Made by a program: the position numbers and the translations under genes. The notes under the pieces are model-generated. The model saw nothing but the letters and a program-made list of their open reading frames with translations. It searched no databases and was not told where the DNA came from. From assembly GCF_026250525.1 (NCBI RefSeq), contig NZ_CP111043.1, forward strand, positions 310,001 to 374,000: a DNA stretch of 64,000 nucleotides, written 5' to 3'. This DNA comes from Chondrinema litorale. Lineage in GTDB: Bacteria > Bacteroidota > Bacteroidia > Cytophagales > Flammeovirgaceae. Below are positions 1 to 7,834 of the stretch, piece after piece (the stretch's first letter is position 1; each line of letters starts with the position of its first letter).

Positions 1-1452
1 ACCTTTAAGATAAATATATCCCAAATTTCTTTGCGCATCTACAATACCGTTATCAGCTGCTTTTTTAAACCAATGCACTGCTTTCTCACTACCTTGGCTG
101 TAATAATAATTTGCTACTCTTAATTGAGATTCTGTATCACCTTTATTAGCTAAGTAACTAACATAATCAAGGTCGTCTGGATTTATATATCTTGTAATAT
201 CGTATTTTGATAGCTGAAACATTGCTTGCCCTGCAATTGAGCTTTTAGTTGAACCAGCTGCTTTTAAATACCATCTTACTGCTTTTTCTGTATCAATTTT
301 AGTACCTCTGCCATTTGAATACATGTTAGCCAGTACGATCATAGCCGAATCGCTTTTATTGTTTGCAGCTTCTTGATACCACTGAAAAGCATTTTCCTGA
401 TTCATACTCACTATTGTACCTTTAGAATATAATCCACCTAATTCTAACATAGCAGGTACATAGCCTTCTAATGCAGCTCTTTGGCAATATTCCAAAGCTT
501 TGTTTGCATCTTTTGCCACACCTTTTCCTGTAAGATGATTTTTATACAAAGAGAAATATCTCGCCCCCATATTTTCGCCACCATTCTTCGAGATATATTC
601 GATGTAATCAGGGTTATTTTTGTCTACATAAATATCTAACGTAAGGCCTTCAAGTTCTTTTCGAGCTGCTTCTACTCCACCATTTGCAGCTCTTATAAAA
701 TTAAGCACTGCTAATCTCATATTTCTTGGCACGTCGGCATTGGTAGTTCTTAAACCTGAAGTATAGATTTTACCCAACTCATACTGAGCTGGCGGATATT
801 CTTTATTTGCAGCTTCAAAATAGTTTCTAAAAGCCTTTGCTTCATCTTTACTTACTCCATTTTTACCTGTCTCATACATTTTGCCTAGTTTGTATAGACT
901 TTCTGCATTTCCTTTTTCTGCACTGTAAAAAATATAACCTAATAGAGACTTATTAGCATCATTTTCAACTGGTAACTTATCCAGTTTAGATAATACACTT
1001 TTATCTCCTAAAGCAAATGCTTTAAGGTAGTTATCTATAGCTTTTTTAGAATCTTTAGGCACTTCTCCTGCTCCTGTGTAATAAATATTTCCTAGCTTAG
1101 AATATGCTACAGAATTTTTAAATTCAGCCGCTGCCATATAGTAGTTTACAGCAAAACTGTAGCTTTGAGGAGTACCATTTCCAGTTTCATACAGATTACC
1201 CAATGCTAAAAGAGCAGAATCATACTTACTTTTTGCAGACTGTTCGTAGTATTTAAAGGCTTTCTTATAGTTAATGCTAGTACCATAGCCTTTTTCATAT
1301 ACCTGACCTAACTGATATAAAGCATGGGCATTTCCAGCCTTCGCAAGCGCCTTAATTTGTTTTAAGTCTGAAGATGAATATTGTCCTAGAACAGGGATAG
1401 TAATCAGACTGCATACCACCAAAAACAGGCTGAACAAATACTTAAGCATCAT
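1..1452 (-). CDS. Sel1-like repeat (SLR) exported protein, partial
   Basis: This reading frame runs off the left edge, so 484 N-terminal codons are present and the C-terminus is missing. It opens with two tandem ATGs (1450-1452 and 1447-1449) and a hydrophobic signal peptide ending near residue 24 (VLGQ). The rest is about ten Sel1/TPR-like repeats of roughly 33-36 residues with the family pattern A-x-x-x-LGxxYxxGxG...KAxxYYxxAA, for example YQLGQVYEKGYG and LALGNLYETGNG. Sel1 repeats form an alpha-solenoid and act as protein-interaction scaffolds. The signal peptide places this one outside the cytoplasm. No catalytic domain is visible in the part present. The partner is unknown. The family call is firm, the function is not. 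Confidence 0.85.
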   Translation of the reverse strand, partial: MMLKYLFSLFLVVCSLITIPVLGQYSSSDLKQIKALAKAGNAHALYQLGQVYEKGYGTSINYKKAFKYYEQSAKSKYDSALLALGNLYETGNGTPQSYSFAVNYYMAAAEFKNSVAYSKLGNIYYTGAGEVPKDSKKAIDNYLKAFALGDKSVLSKLDKLPVENDANKSLLGYIFYSAEKGNAESLYKLGKMYETGKNGVSKDEAKAFRNYFEAANKEYPPAQYELGKIYTSGLRTTNADVPRNMRLAVLNFIRAANGGVEAARKELEGLTLDIYVDKNNPDYIEYISKNGGENMGARYFSLYKNHLTGKGVAKDANKALEYCQRAALEGYVPAMLELGGLYSKGTIVSMNQENAFQWYQEAANNKSDSAMIVLANMYSNGRGTKIDTEKAVRWYLKAAGSTKSSIAGQAMFQLSKYDITRYINPDDLDYVSYLANKGDTESQLRVANYYYSQGSEKAVHWFKKAADNGIVDAQRNLGYIYLKG

Positions 1453-1722
1453 TAAAAAATTTAGTTAAAAAAACTTAAGAACCTTCTTAAAATTCAAATA
1501 AAGAATAAGAAAAGATTGCGAGGTTCAAATCAATCACAAAAAAATACAAGTTTTATTGCATGAAATTAAAAAAAATCTTTCGTTAATCTCAAATAAATAA
1601 AGAACTATTAACTCTAAACCGAAATTTACTTGTATAATCTTCTATAAAGCAACAATTTATATTTATAACCAACTGAAAGTAAAGAAAGATTTAAAAATAT
1701 CTTTTGTTAAATATAATTCCCT

Positions 1723-2124
1723 CTAATTTTTCAAAATTTGATCTACTTCTGCAAGTGCTTCTTCTGTTAACGGCTTTGTTATAAACTTTACAACTAAGTT
1801 ATTATTTATAATTTTATCAATATCTCTTTGATTGTCTGAACTTGACAGTATGATAATCTTACATTTATCTTTTAACAGATCTGCAAATTTTTCAAATTCA
1901 TACAAAAACACAAAACCATCTACAATTGGCATGTTAATGTCAAGAAAAATTAAATTCGGTAAATTTTCTGGATCATCTATCACACTTTCCAGGTATTCCA
2001 ACGCGCTTTTTCCCGAATTTTTAATTTCTATGCGGTAGGCAAAACTGGTTAATTCAATAATACGCTTGTTGATAAAATTATCAGTATCATTATCATCAAC
2101 AAGCATTACAAGATCTACAGCCAT
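1723..2124 (-). CDS. Single-domain response regulator (CheY/Rcp1-like)
   Basis: A 133-residue receiver domain with no output domain. The acidic pocket is D10-D11 (VDDND), the phospho-acceptor is D62 in FLDINMP, the switch hydroxyl lies in the LSSS segment near residue 94, and the invariant lysine is K117 in ITKP. Stand-alone receivers of this kind usually shuttle phosphate or bind a target protein directly. The long beta3-alpha3 insertion (DDPENLP) resembles the Rcp1-like receivers that accompany PAS or phytochrome-type kinases in Bacteroidota. No kinase gene is adjacent. It appears to be a monocistron with its own promoter at about 2191-2223. The partner kinase cannot be deduced. Confidence 0.9.
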   Translation of the reverse strand: MAVDLVMLVDDNDTDNFINKRIIELTSFAYRIEIKNSGKSALEYLESVIDDPENLPNLIFLDINMPIVDGFVFLYEFEKFADLLKDKCKIIILSSSDNQRDIDKIINNNLVVKFITKPLTEEALAEVDQILKN

Positions 2125-2190
2125 ATAATTTATTGTTGCGTATTTGCAAAAACTACCTTGCTAAACTAAGTTGTTTAACATTTTATTTCT

Positions 2191-2223
2191 CAAACGTAAT
2201 ATATTGAATCTTTATATTACAAG
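2191..2223 (-). promoter_or_regulatory. Predicted Bacteroidota promoter of the response regulator
   Basis: Read on the minus strand, CTTG (2223-2220), a 21-bp spacer, then TACGTTTG (2198-2191), a full match to the -7 consensus TAnnTTTG with a 3/4 match to the -33 TTTG. Transcription would start near 2184 and leave a leader of about 60 nt. Confidence 0.5.
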
Positions 2224-2405
2224 CATTTTACTCTTTATTAGCATCAAAATCTTTTTTTTATTGCATAAATCCAATAAGTCTACTTCCCTGTTTGTATTTA
2301 TTTAATTAGTTTTATGCCTTAATTTTTAAGTTAAAAACATTCATCTTAACTTTCTGATATTTAACATTTTTAGCTTAAACTTTTTTATCAATAAATCAAC
2401 ATTTT

Positions 2406-2843
2406 ATGGCAACAGCAGAAATAGTGACGGAAAGAGGCACAATGAAATTGGAGTTTTATGAAAAAGATGCTCCATTAGCAGTAAAAAACTTTATAGACCT
2501 ATCTAAAAGAGGCTTCTACGATGGTTTAACTTTTCATAGAGTAATTCCTGGTTTCGTAATTCAAGGAGGTTGCCCAGTAGGAAATGGTTCTGGCGGACCA
2601 GGTTACACAATTAAATGTGAGCTTGATGGAGATAATCAGTACCATGACAGAGGCGTAATTTCAATGGCTCATGCAGGTAGAAATACTGGCGGTTCTCAAT
2701 TCTTTATCTGTTATAGCCGCGAGCAAACTCAACACTTAGACAGAAACCATACTTGCTTTGGGAAAATAGTTGAGGGAGATGATGTAATTGACAAAATCAA
2801 ACAAGGTGATACAATTGAGAAAATATTAATCCACGAAGATTAA
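2406..2843 (+). CDS. Cyclophilin-type peptidyl-prolyl cis-trans isomerase
   Basis: A 145-residue single-domain cyclophilin that catalyses cis-trans isomerisation of X-Pro bonds. The signature FHRVIPGFVIQGG contains the catalytic Arg (R45), F50 and Q53, and GSQFFI (residues 96-101) supplies the second half of the active site. The position of the cyclosporin-contacting Trp of human CypA is H110 here (QTQHLDRNH), as in many bacterial forms, which predicts weak drug binding. There is no signal peptide, so it should be cytoplasmic. The gene is convergent with the porD operon and shares a bidirectional terminator with it. Confidence 0.93.
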   Translation: MATAEIVTERGTMKLEFYEKDAPLAVKNFIDLSKRGFYDGLTFHRVIPGFVIQGGCPVGNGSGGPGYTIKCELDGDNQYHDRGVISMAHAGRNTGGSQFFICYSREQTQHLDRNHTCFGKIVEGDDVIDKIKQGDTIEKILIHED

Positions 2844-2863
2844 TTTTCTGAATATATATCTAA

Positions 2864-2900
2864 AAAAAGGCATTGAATCTTATTGTTTCAATGCCTTTTT
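2864..2900. terminator. Bidirectional intrinsic terminator
   Basis: Perfect 14-bp inverted repeat (2864-2877 and 2887-2900), GC-rich in the middle (GGCATTGAA) with A and T runs outside, so it works on both strands for the convergent cyclophilin and porD genes. The porD stop codon (2880-2882) lies inside the 9-nt loop. Confidence 0.85.
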
Positions 2901-3788
2901 ATAATCATTACTGTTTGTAGGATCTATTTTAGTAAGTAATTCTACTGCCTGTTCTCTTAGTTGCATATCTCCTCTTGAGAAAATATTAACGAGTTCGTCA
3001 TCTTTTGTATCGAAAAATGTATTTACCATTATAGATGTTGGAGATACTTCTCTCACCTTTGCCACCTTTTCAAGTGCACCCATAATTATTTCTCTCGAAC
3101 CATCTGGATCTTCATTAAAAACATCAAGCCCTAAACGATTATAATCATAAATTGCATCTCGAAAATCTACAAACTGAGCATTATTTAGATTTTCGCTAAC
3201 CCAATAACGATCTCTGGTATCACCTAAAGATGTCCAGCCAGTTCCTCCTCCTTGTTGCTCTGCTAGAGAAGCTATATTTCTTGCAATATTAAAATATGGT
3301 GTCCCTCCTTGCCTTTCGAAAGAATCATAATCTAAACCAATAATTATATATGCATAAAAAGCTAATAAGGAAGTTAACTCAGAATTATAGGTATTTTCAG
3401 CAAAAATAAGAGGTTGAGAAACTGTATATGAATACCCCCACTTATTATCTAAAAAGTTTAATAAAGGTGTTTCGTAATCTGTACCAAATACAGGTCTAGA
3501 TGACTGTATCTGTACATTTGCTTCGAATGTATTTACAGTTGAATTAGAACCTAAAATTATTAATAAGTTGCATTTAATTTTCTCATTCTCCTCATACTCA
3601 TCATCTGTCCATTTGGTGGTGTTCATAAATTCTGTGATAGCATTTTGCATATCTTCGAAAATCTGAGTTTGCTGGGTTTGTACCCTTTCCGAATTAATTT
3701 CAACATTACACTGTAGTTCTTGTGCTTTTACAAAAAATACATTGAACACTAATAAAGATAAGACGATTCGAAACTTAACTAGATTCAT
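2880..3788 (-). CDS. porD: PorD/DUF4835 family protein (type IX secretion-associated)
   Basis: A 302-residue exported protein with a signal peptide ending near residue 22 (FVKAQ). The mature part matches the DUF4835 family, annotated in Bacteroidota as PorD of the type IX secretion system. Recognisable features are QELQCNVEINSERV at the mature N-terminus, the WTDDEY segment, the conserved central stretch around GTDYETPLLNF and the SAxxxFYAYxIIGLDYDSF-like region. It is the last gene of the bamD-rpoZ-coaBC-porD operon, an order conserved in the phylum, and its stop codon sits inside the terminator loop. The exact role of PorD in secretion is poorly defined. The family assignment is solid. Confidence 0.8.
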   Translation of the reverse strand: MNLVKFRIVLSLLVFNVFFVKAQELQCNVEINSERVQTQQTQIFEDMQNAITEFMNTTKWTDDEYEENEKIKCNLLIILGSNSTVNTFEANVQIQSSRPVFGTDYETPLLNFLDNKWGYSYTVSQPLIFAENTYNSELTSLLAFYAYIIIGLDYDSFERQGGTPYFNIARNIASLAEQQGGGTGWTSLGDTRDRYWVSENLNNAQFVDFRDAIYDYNRLGLDVFNEDPDGSREIIMGALEKVAKVREVSPTSIMVNTFFDTKDDELVNIFSRGDMQLREQAVELLTKIDPTNSNDYKKALKQ

Positions 3789-3817
3789 GAATATCTGAAT
3801 GAGTTAAAAAAAATTGT

Positions 3818-5017
3818 TTATTTAATTTTCTCAATAATCTTGCTCAAGATATCAACTGCAACTTCACTTTTAGATTTTAGAGAAAATTCTTGCTGTGTAT
3901 GTTCATCTATAATAGTAATTTTATTTGTATCGTGGCCAAAACCTGCCCCATAGTGTTTGAGCGAGTTAAGCACTATAAAGTCAAAATTCTTCTTTTTCAA
4001 TTTCTGTTGAGCATTCACAACTTCATTATCTGTCTCTAACGCAAAACCTACAGTTAATTGGCCTTCTCTTTTGACTTTTCCAGCTTCTTTGGCTATATCA
4101 TGCGTCTTGATCAGGCTAATTTTCATCTCAGAATCATTTTTTTTGATCTTAGTATCTGAGACTACTTTTGGTGTATAATCTGCTACTGCAGCAGTAAAGA
4201 TAGCTATGTTTGATTTTGAAAAGTTCTTCATGGTAGCATCATACATTTCTTTAGATGTATCTACCTTTATAACTTCAACATTACCATCTGGAATAGGCAA
4301 ATGAACTGGTCCACTAATTAATGTGACTTGCGCACCAAAATCACTAGCAGCTTTAGCCAATGCATAACCCATTTTACCAGTAGAAGCATTGGTTAAATAC
4401 CTTACAGGATCAATATATTCCTTGGTGGGTCCAGCAGTAATTAATACTTTCTTTCCCTTTAATACCTCCTTACGCTGAAAAAACGCACTCAACGCATCAA
4501 CAATATGCTCAGGCTCTGCCATCCTTCCCTTTCCAGAAAGACCACTCGCCAGTTCCCCTTCTTCTGCATCAATCATAATGTTTCCATCATTACAAAGTAT
4601 TGAGATGTTTCTTAAAGTTGTTTTGTGGGTATACATATCCAAATCCATTGCTGGAGCAAAAAATACTGGACATCTTGCCGAAAGATAAACTGCTATCAAT
4701 AAATTATCAGCAATTCCATTAGCCATTTTAGCCAATGTGTTAGCACTTGCGGGTGCAACAAGTATAACATCAGCCCATAAACCTAAATCAACATGGCTAT
4801 TCCAGACACCTGTATCATCTTTGACAAATTCTGATAATACTGGATTTTGTGAAAGGGTGGATAAAGTAAGAGGGGTAATAAAATGAGAAGCTGAAGCAGT
4901 CATAATGACTTTTACTTCAGCTCCTTGTTTTTTCAAGAGTCTTATAAGTGTAGCTGCTTTATATGCTGCAATACTACCAGTAACTCCTATTAAAATTTTT
5001 TTTCCTTTGAGTATCAT
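3818..5017 (-). CDS. coaBC: Bifunctional phosphopantothenoylcysteine decarboxylase / phosphopantothenate-cysteine ligase
   Basis: A 399-residue two-domain enzyme making 4'-phosphopantetheine for coenzyme A. The N-terminal flavoprotein half (about 1-180) has the FMN-binding GVTGSIAAYKA motif, the PASANT motif and the catalytic H75. The C-terminal ligase half (about 185-399) begins with KVLITAGPTKEYIDPVRYL and contains FALET. At the position of E. coli Asn125 (PxMNxxMW motif) it has D125 (PAMDLDMY), and at Cys158 it has S158 (ELASGLSGKGRM). I believe these substitutions are common in Bacteroidota CoaBC, so it is probably active. It starts 3 bp after the rpoZ stop codon, consistent with co-translation. 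Confidence 0.95.
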   Translation of the reverse strand: MILKGKKILIGVTGSIAAYKAATLIRLLKKQGAEVKVIMTASASHFITPLTLSTLSQNPVLSEFVKDDTGVWNSHVDLGLWADVILVAPASANTLAKMANGIADNLLIAVYLSARCPVFFAPAMDLDMYTHKTTLRNISILCNDGNIMIDAEEGELASGLSGKGRMAEPEHIVDALSAFFQRKEVLKGKKVLITAGPTKEYIDPVRYLTNASTGKMGYALAKAASDFGAQVTLISGPVHLPIPDGNVEVIKVDTSKEMYDATMKNFSKSNIAIFTAAVADYTPKVVSDTKIKKNDSEMKISLIKTHDIAKEAGKVKREGQLTVGFALETDNEVVNAQQKLKKKNFDFIVLNSLKHYGAGFGHDTNKITIIDEHTQQEFSLKSKSEVAVDILSKIIEKIK

Positions 5018-5020
5018 TTA

Positions 5021-5359
5021 TTACAACAAGCCCAAATCATCCTCTTCAATTCTCTCAGGTAATTCTCCTTCTCTTTGATAATATATTTTATCTTCTAAGA
5101 ACTCTTCAGTTGCCAATAACGATGGTTTTGGCATTCTTTCGTAGAATTTTGAAATCTCTATTTGCTCTCTGTTTTCAAATATTTCTTCAAGATTATCAAC
5201 AGAAGTAGCAAATTCAGCAAGCTTGTTACTTAATTCTTCCTTAATCTTTGTAGAGATTTGTCTAGCTCTTTTAGATATAATAACCACAGACTCGTAAGTA
5301 TTACCAGTATCTTTGGTCATTATTGCCATATCTCTTGTTTCAATAGATGAATTTGCCAT
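5021..5359 (-). CDS. rpoZ: RNA polymerase omega subunit
   Basis: A 112-residue protein with the Bacteroidota type of omega fold: an N-terminal segment, then the conserved helix VIISKRARQISTKIKEEL (about 25-43), which corresponds to the beta-prime-clamping helix of RpoZ, and an acidic C-terminal tail ending ERIEEDDLGLL. Omega helps assemble and stabilise RNA polymerase. It lies between bamD and coaBC, its usual place in this phylum. A TATATTTG match on the minus strand (5394-5387) may give it an additional internal promoter, although I see no good -33 element. Confidence 0.85.
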   Translation of the reverse strand: MANSSIETRDMAIMTKDTGNTYESVVIISKRARQISTKIKEELSNKLAEFATSVDNLEEIFENREQIEISKFYERMPKPSLLATEEFLEDKIYYQREGELPERIEEDDLGLL

Positions 5360-5432
5360 TTATATTTTACTTTTGATTTTAATTAACAAATATAATAAGT
5401 TAAGGTTCAAATTTTAGCTATTCAGCAAAAAA

Positions 5433-6236
5433 TTAGTTTACCGCTACACCTAAATCAGCCAATTCTCTTTGCGTATTTTTAAATATAGGCTGGGCTTCAT
5501 TTATATACTCAGACTCAGGAAAACGATCTAATAAATAATAATAGTATTCTAAAGTTTTCTGATAACGCTCTTCTTTTAAAGACTGAATACTCAATTTTGA
5601 CAATTCGTATTGCGCTTCAACCCTTTTAAATGATATTTCTTCTTTCAAATCTGAATCTGGAAAATCGTTTTGGAAATTTTCATAAGCAATAACTGCAGCC
5701 TTGTATCTTCTTAATTTTTGATACTGTTTAGCGACATTGTAAGCCTTGAGTTCCAACTTTTCGCGAAGTTCATCAATTATTCTGGTACCTTCTTCTACAT
5801 AGCTACTTGTTGAATAGATATTCAGAAAATCCTGCATAGACTCAACTGCAGTATTTGTGTTAGATTGATCCAAATTATAATCAGGAGTTCCTTTATAATT
5901 TGAGTAAGCATGCATATAAAGTGCTTCTTCGGCAAACTCACTTCTTCTGTAAGTATCATAAAACTGCTTAAAATAATACGCAGCTAAATCATACTGTTTT
6001 TGGTGGTAATGGCAATATGCATAGTAGAACTGAACAAACTCGGCTTCTTTTCTACCCATCATATTTGGCAACAAGTCTTCAAAAACAAGACCTGCTCGAT
6101 AATAGTCTTCATTATCGTAAAAGTTGATTGCAGCTTTATATTTCTCATCAATATCTGGATTCCTTAAAATTTTAGTAAGCCTACTGCAGGAACCCGCAAT
6201 CATCACAAAAAGTAATAGAATAATGCTTCTCTTCAT
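5433..6236 (-). CDS. bamD: BamD outer-membrane assembly lipoprotein
   Basis: Reading from the ATG at 6234-6236 gives a 267-residue protein with a textbook lipoprotein signal (MKRSIILLLFVMIAGSC, lipid on C17). An upstream TTG at 6299 would add 21 residues ahead of the signal peptide and is rejected. The mature protein consists of TPR-like helical repeats (for example AINFYDNEDYYRAGLVFEDL and YHQKQYDLAAYYFKQFYDTY) typical of BamD, the periplasmic lipoprotein that works with BamA to insert beta-barrels. It is the first gene of the operon bamD-rpoZ-coaBC-porD. A perfect TAnnTTTG box ends only 6 nt before the ATG. Confidence 0.92.
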   Translation of the reverse strand: MKRSIILLLFVMIAGSCSRLTKILRNPDIDEKYKAAINFYDNEDYYRAGLVFEDLLPNMMGRKEAEFVQFYYAYCHYHQKQYDLAAYYFKQFYDTYRRSEFAEEALYMHAYSNYKGTPDYNLDQSNTNTAVESMQDFLNIYSTSSYVEEGTRIIDELREKLELKAYNVAKQYQKLRRYKAAVIAYENFQNDFPDSDLKEEISFKRVEAQYELSKLSIQSLKEERYQKTLEYYYYLLDRFPESEYINEAQPIFKNTQRELADLGVAVN

Positions 6237-6242
6237 AGTTCG

Positions 6243-6273
6243 CAAAGTTACAAGCACCACTGATAAAAAAAAA
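6243..6273 (-). promoter_or_regulatory. Predicted promoter of the bamD operon, possibly leaderless
   Basis: On the minus strand TTTT (6273-6270), a 19-bp spacer, then TAACTTTG (6250-6243). The -7 box fits TAnnTTTG exactly and only six bases (cgaact) separate it from the bamD ATG, so the transcript would start at or next to the start codon. Confidence 0.45.
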
Positions 6274-6431
6274 CTCATTGTTATGTTTCGAACAAACAAA
6301 TCGTGGTACTCTACTAATTCAAATGCAAATTTTTGAGACTGGATGCCTCAGTTACATAAAATGGGTCAGATTTTTTTTAGATTAAAAAAATGAAACTAAA
6401 ATTATGAGGAATACTTTTAAGAGTAAAAAAG

Positions 6432-7802
6432 ATGCATTTAAAGAAAAATTTCAACCTTTTAAGCCTTTCTTTAATAACAATTGCTTGTTTTATCAAACTT
6501 GGATATTTTACAAATCGAGCAAACACTTTTGAGGTTTTTAGTCTTTTTGGCACCGCTTTTTTATGTTATTATTTTTTAATCAAGCAAAATCTTTCCTTAA
6601 AAAAGATAATTTTTATTGCGATTACTTTCAGACTTGTGCTAATTGGCATGCATCCAAATTTGTCAGATGATTATTTCAGATTTATTTGGGATGGCCTACT
6701 TCTCAATAACGGCATAAATCCTTTTGAACAAATCCCTTCATATTATATCAATCAAAGTAAATTGCCTATAGGCTTAACAAAAAACTTATTTATAAACCTA
6801 AATTCACCCGATTACTATACAATTTATCCACCAATTTGCCAGCTAAGCTTTTGGGTATCTAGCTTTTTTATTTCTACTAATTTACTTTCCTCAGTGATAG
6901 TAATGAGAATCTTTATACTAATATCTGAAGCTTGTATTCTTATAATTTTCCCAAAGATTTTATCTAGCCTGAATCTAAATCCAGAGAATATAAAATGGTA
7001 TGCATTAAATCCTCTCGTAATAATTGAGCTAACAGGAAATTTACATTACGAAAGTTTAATGATTTGCTTTTTAGGTATTTCAATATATTTATTAATGCGT
7101 AAACAAATTGTTTTAGCTGCTATTTTCTTTAGCTTTTCAGTAGCTTCTAAACTACTTCCCTTAATGTTTTTACCACTTTTATTTTTTGTATTAGAATGGA
7201 AAAAAGCTATTAAATTTTATTTGATAACAGGATTAATGATCCTACTGCTTTTTGTGCCTTTTCTTAACCAAGAGATGATTACGAATCTAGGGAGTAGTGT
7301 AAATCTATACTTTCAAAAATTTGAATTTAATGCAAGTATATATTACGTAATCAGGTGGATTGGCTATCAGGTAAAAGGCTACAATATTATTCAAACTGCT
7401 GGTGTTAGGCTCTCTTATTTTGTAGTTGCTTTTATATTTATAATGAGTTTATCTAAACCTTTCGACTATAAAAGTTTATTCATAAAGATGCTTTTTGCAA
7501 TAAGCATTTACTTTTTCACTGCTACTATTATTCATCCATGGTATGTATGCTCTTTAGTAGCAATTTCTATCTTCACCGAATTTAAATTTTCTTATTTATG
7601 GTCTGCCTTAGCTATTGTTTCTTATGCAACGTATAACAATGCAGAATATAAAGAAAACCTATTACTCACTACCTTAGAATACACTTTAGTTTATGGCTAT
7701 CTCATCTACGAACTACAGAAATACAATTATTTTCAGCAGTTCGGAAGGTATATAGAATATCAGTATAGATATTTCAAAAACAAAAAGGGTATCTTGAAAT
7801 AA
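6432..7802 (+). CDS. Polytopic membrane glycosyltransferase (GT-C type, GT87/DUF2029-like)
   Basis: A 456-residue, very hydrophobic protein with about 11-12 predicted membrane segments. The first long extracytoplasmic loop carries the acidic pair D79-D80 in HPNLSDDYFRFIWDG, as expected for GT-C enzymes, which use polyprenyl-phosphate-linked sugars to glycosylate lipids or proteins in the outer leaflet. Later features (NPLVIIELTGNLHYES and FHSVASKLLP-like helices) resemble bacterial alpha-mannosyltransferases of the GT87/DUF2029 group. The donor and acceptor cannot be deduced. It stands alone, divergent from bamD, and ends in a terminator hairpin. Confidence 0.7.
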   Translation: MHLKKNFNLLSLSLITIACFIKLGYFTNRANTFEVFSLFGTAFLCYYFLIKQNLSLKKIIFIAITFRLVLIGMHPNLSDDYFRFIWDGLLLNNGINPFEQIPSYYINQSKLPIGLTKNLFINLNSPDYYTIYPPICQLSFWVSSFFISTNLLSSVIVMRIFILISEACILIIFPKILSSLNLNPENIKWYALNPLVIIELTGNLHYESLMICFLGISIYLLMRKQIVLAAIFFSFSVASKLLPLMFLPLLFFVLEWKKAIKFYLITGLMILLLFVPFLNQEMITNLGSSVNLYFQKFEFNASIYYVIRWIGYQVKGYNIIQTAGVRLSYFVVAFIFIMSLSKPFDYKSLFIKMLFAISIYFFTATIIHPWYVCSLVAISIFTEFKFSYLWSALAIVSYATYNNAEYKENLLLTTLEYTLVYGYLIYELQKYNYFQQFGRYIEYQYRYFKNKKGILK

Positions 7803-7811
7803 GATACCCTT
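7785..7811. terminator. Bidirectional terminator hairpin
   Basis: Perfect 11-bp inverted repeat AAGGGTATCTT (7785-7795) and AAGATACCCTT (7801-7811) with a 5-nt loop, lying between the convergent glycosyltransferase and lipoprotein genes. It overlaps the stop codon of the glycosyltransferase. Confidence 0.75.
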
Positions 7812-7834
7812 AATTATTTTAATTCTATTAGCTT

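Noticed and set aside
1832..2038. Plus-strand open frame opposite the response regulator
   Set aside because: It lies wholly inside a receiver domain with all catalytic residues intact and shows no domain or signal of its own.
6236..6299. TTG-initiated N-terminal extension of BamD
   Set aside because: It would place 21 residues before a perfect lipoprotein signal peptide. The ATG at 6236 is preferred.
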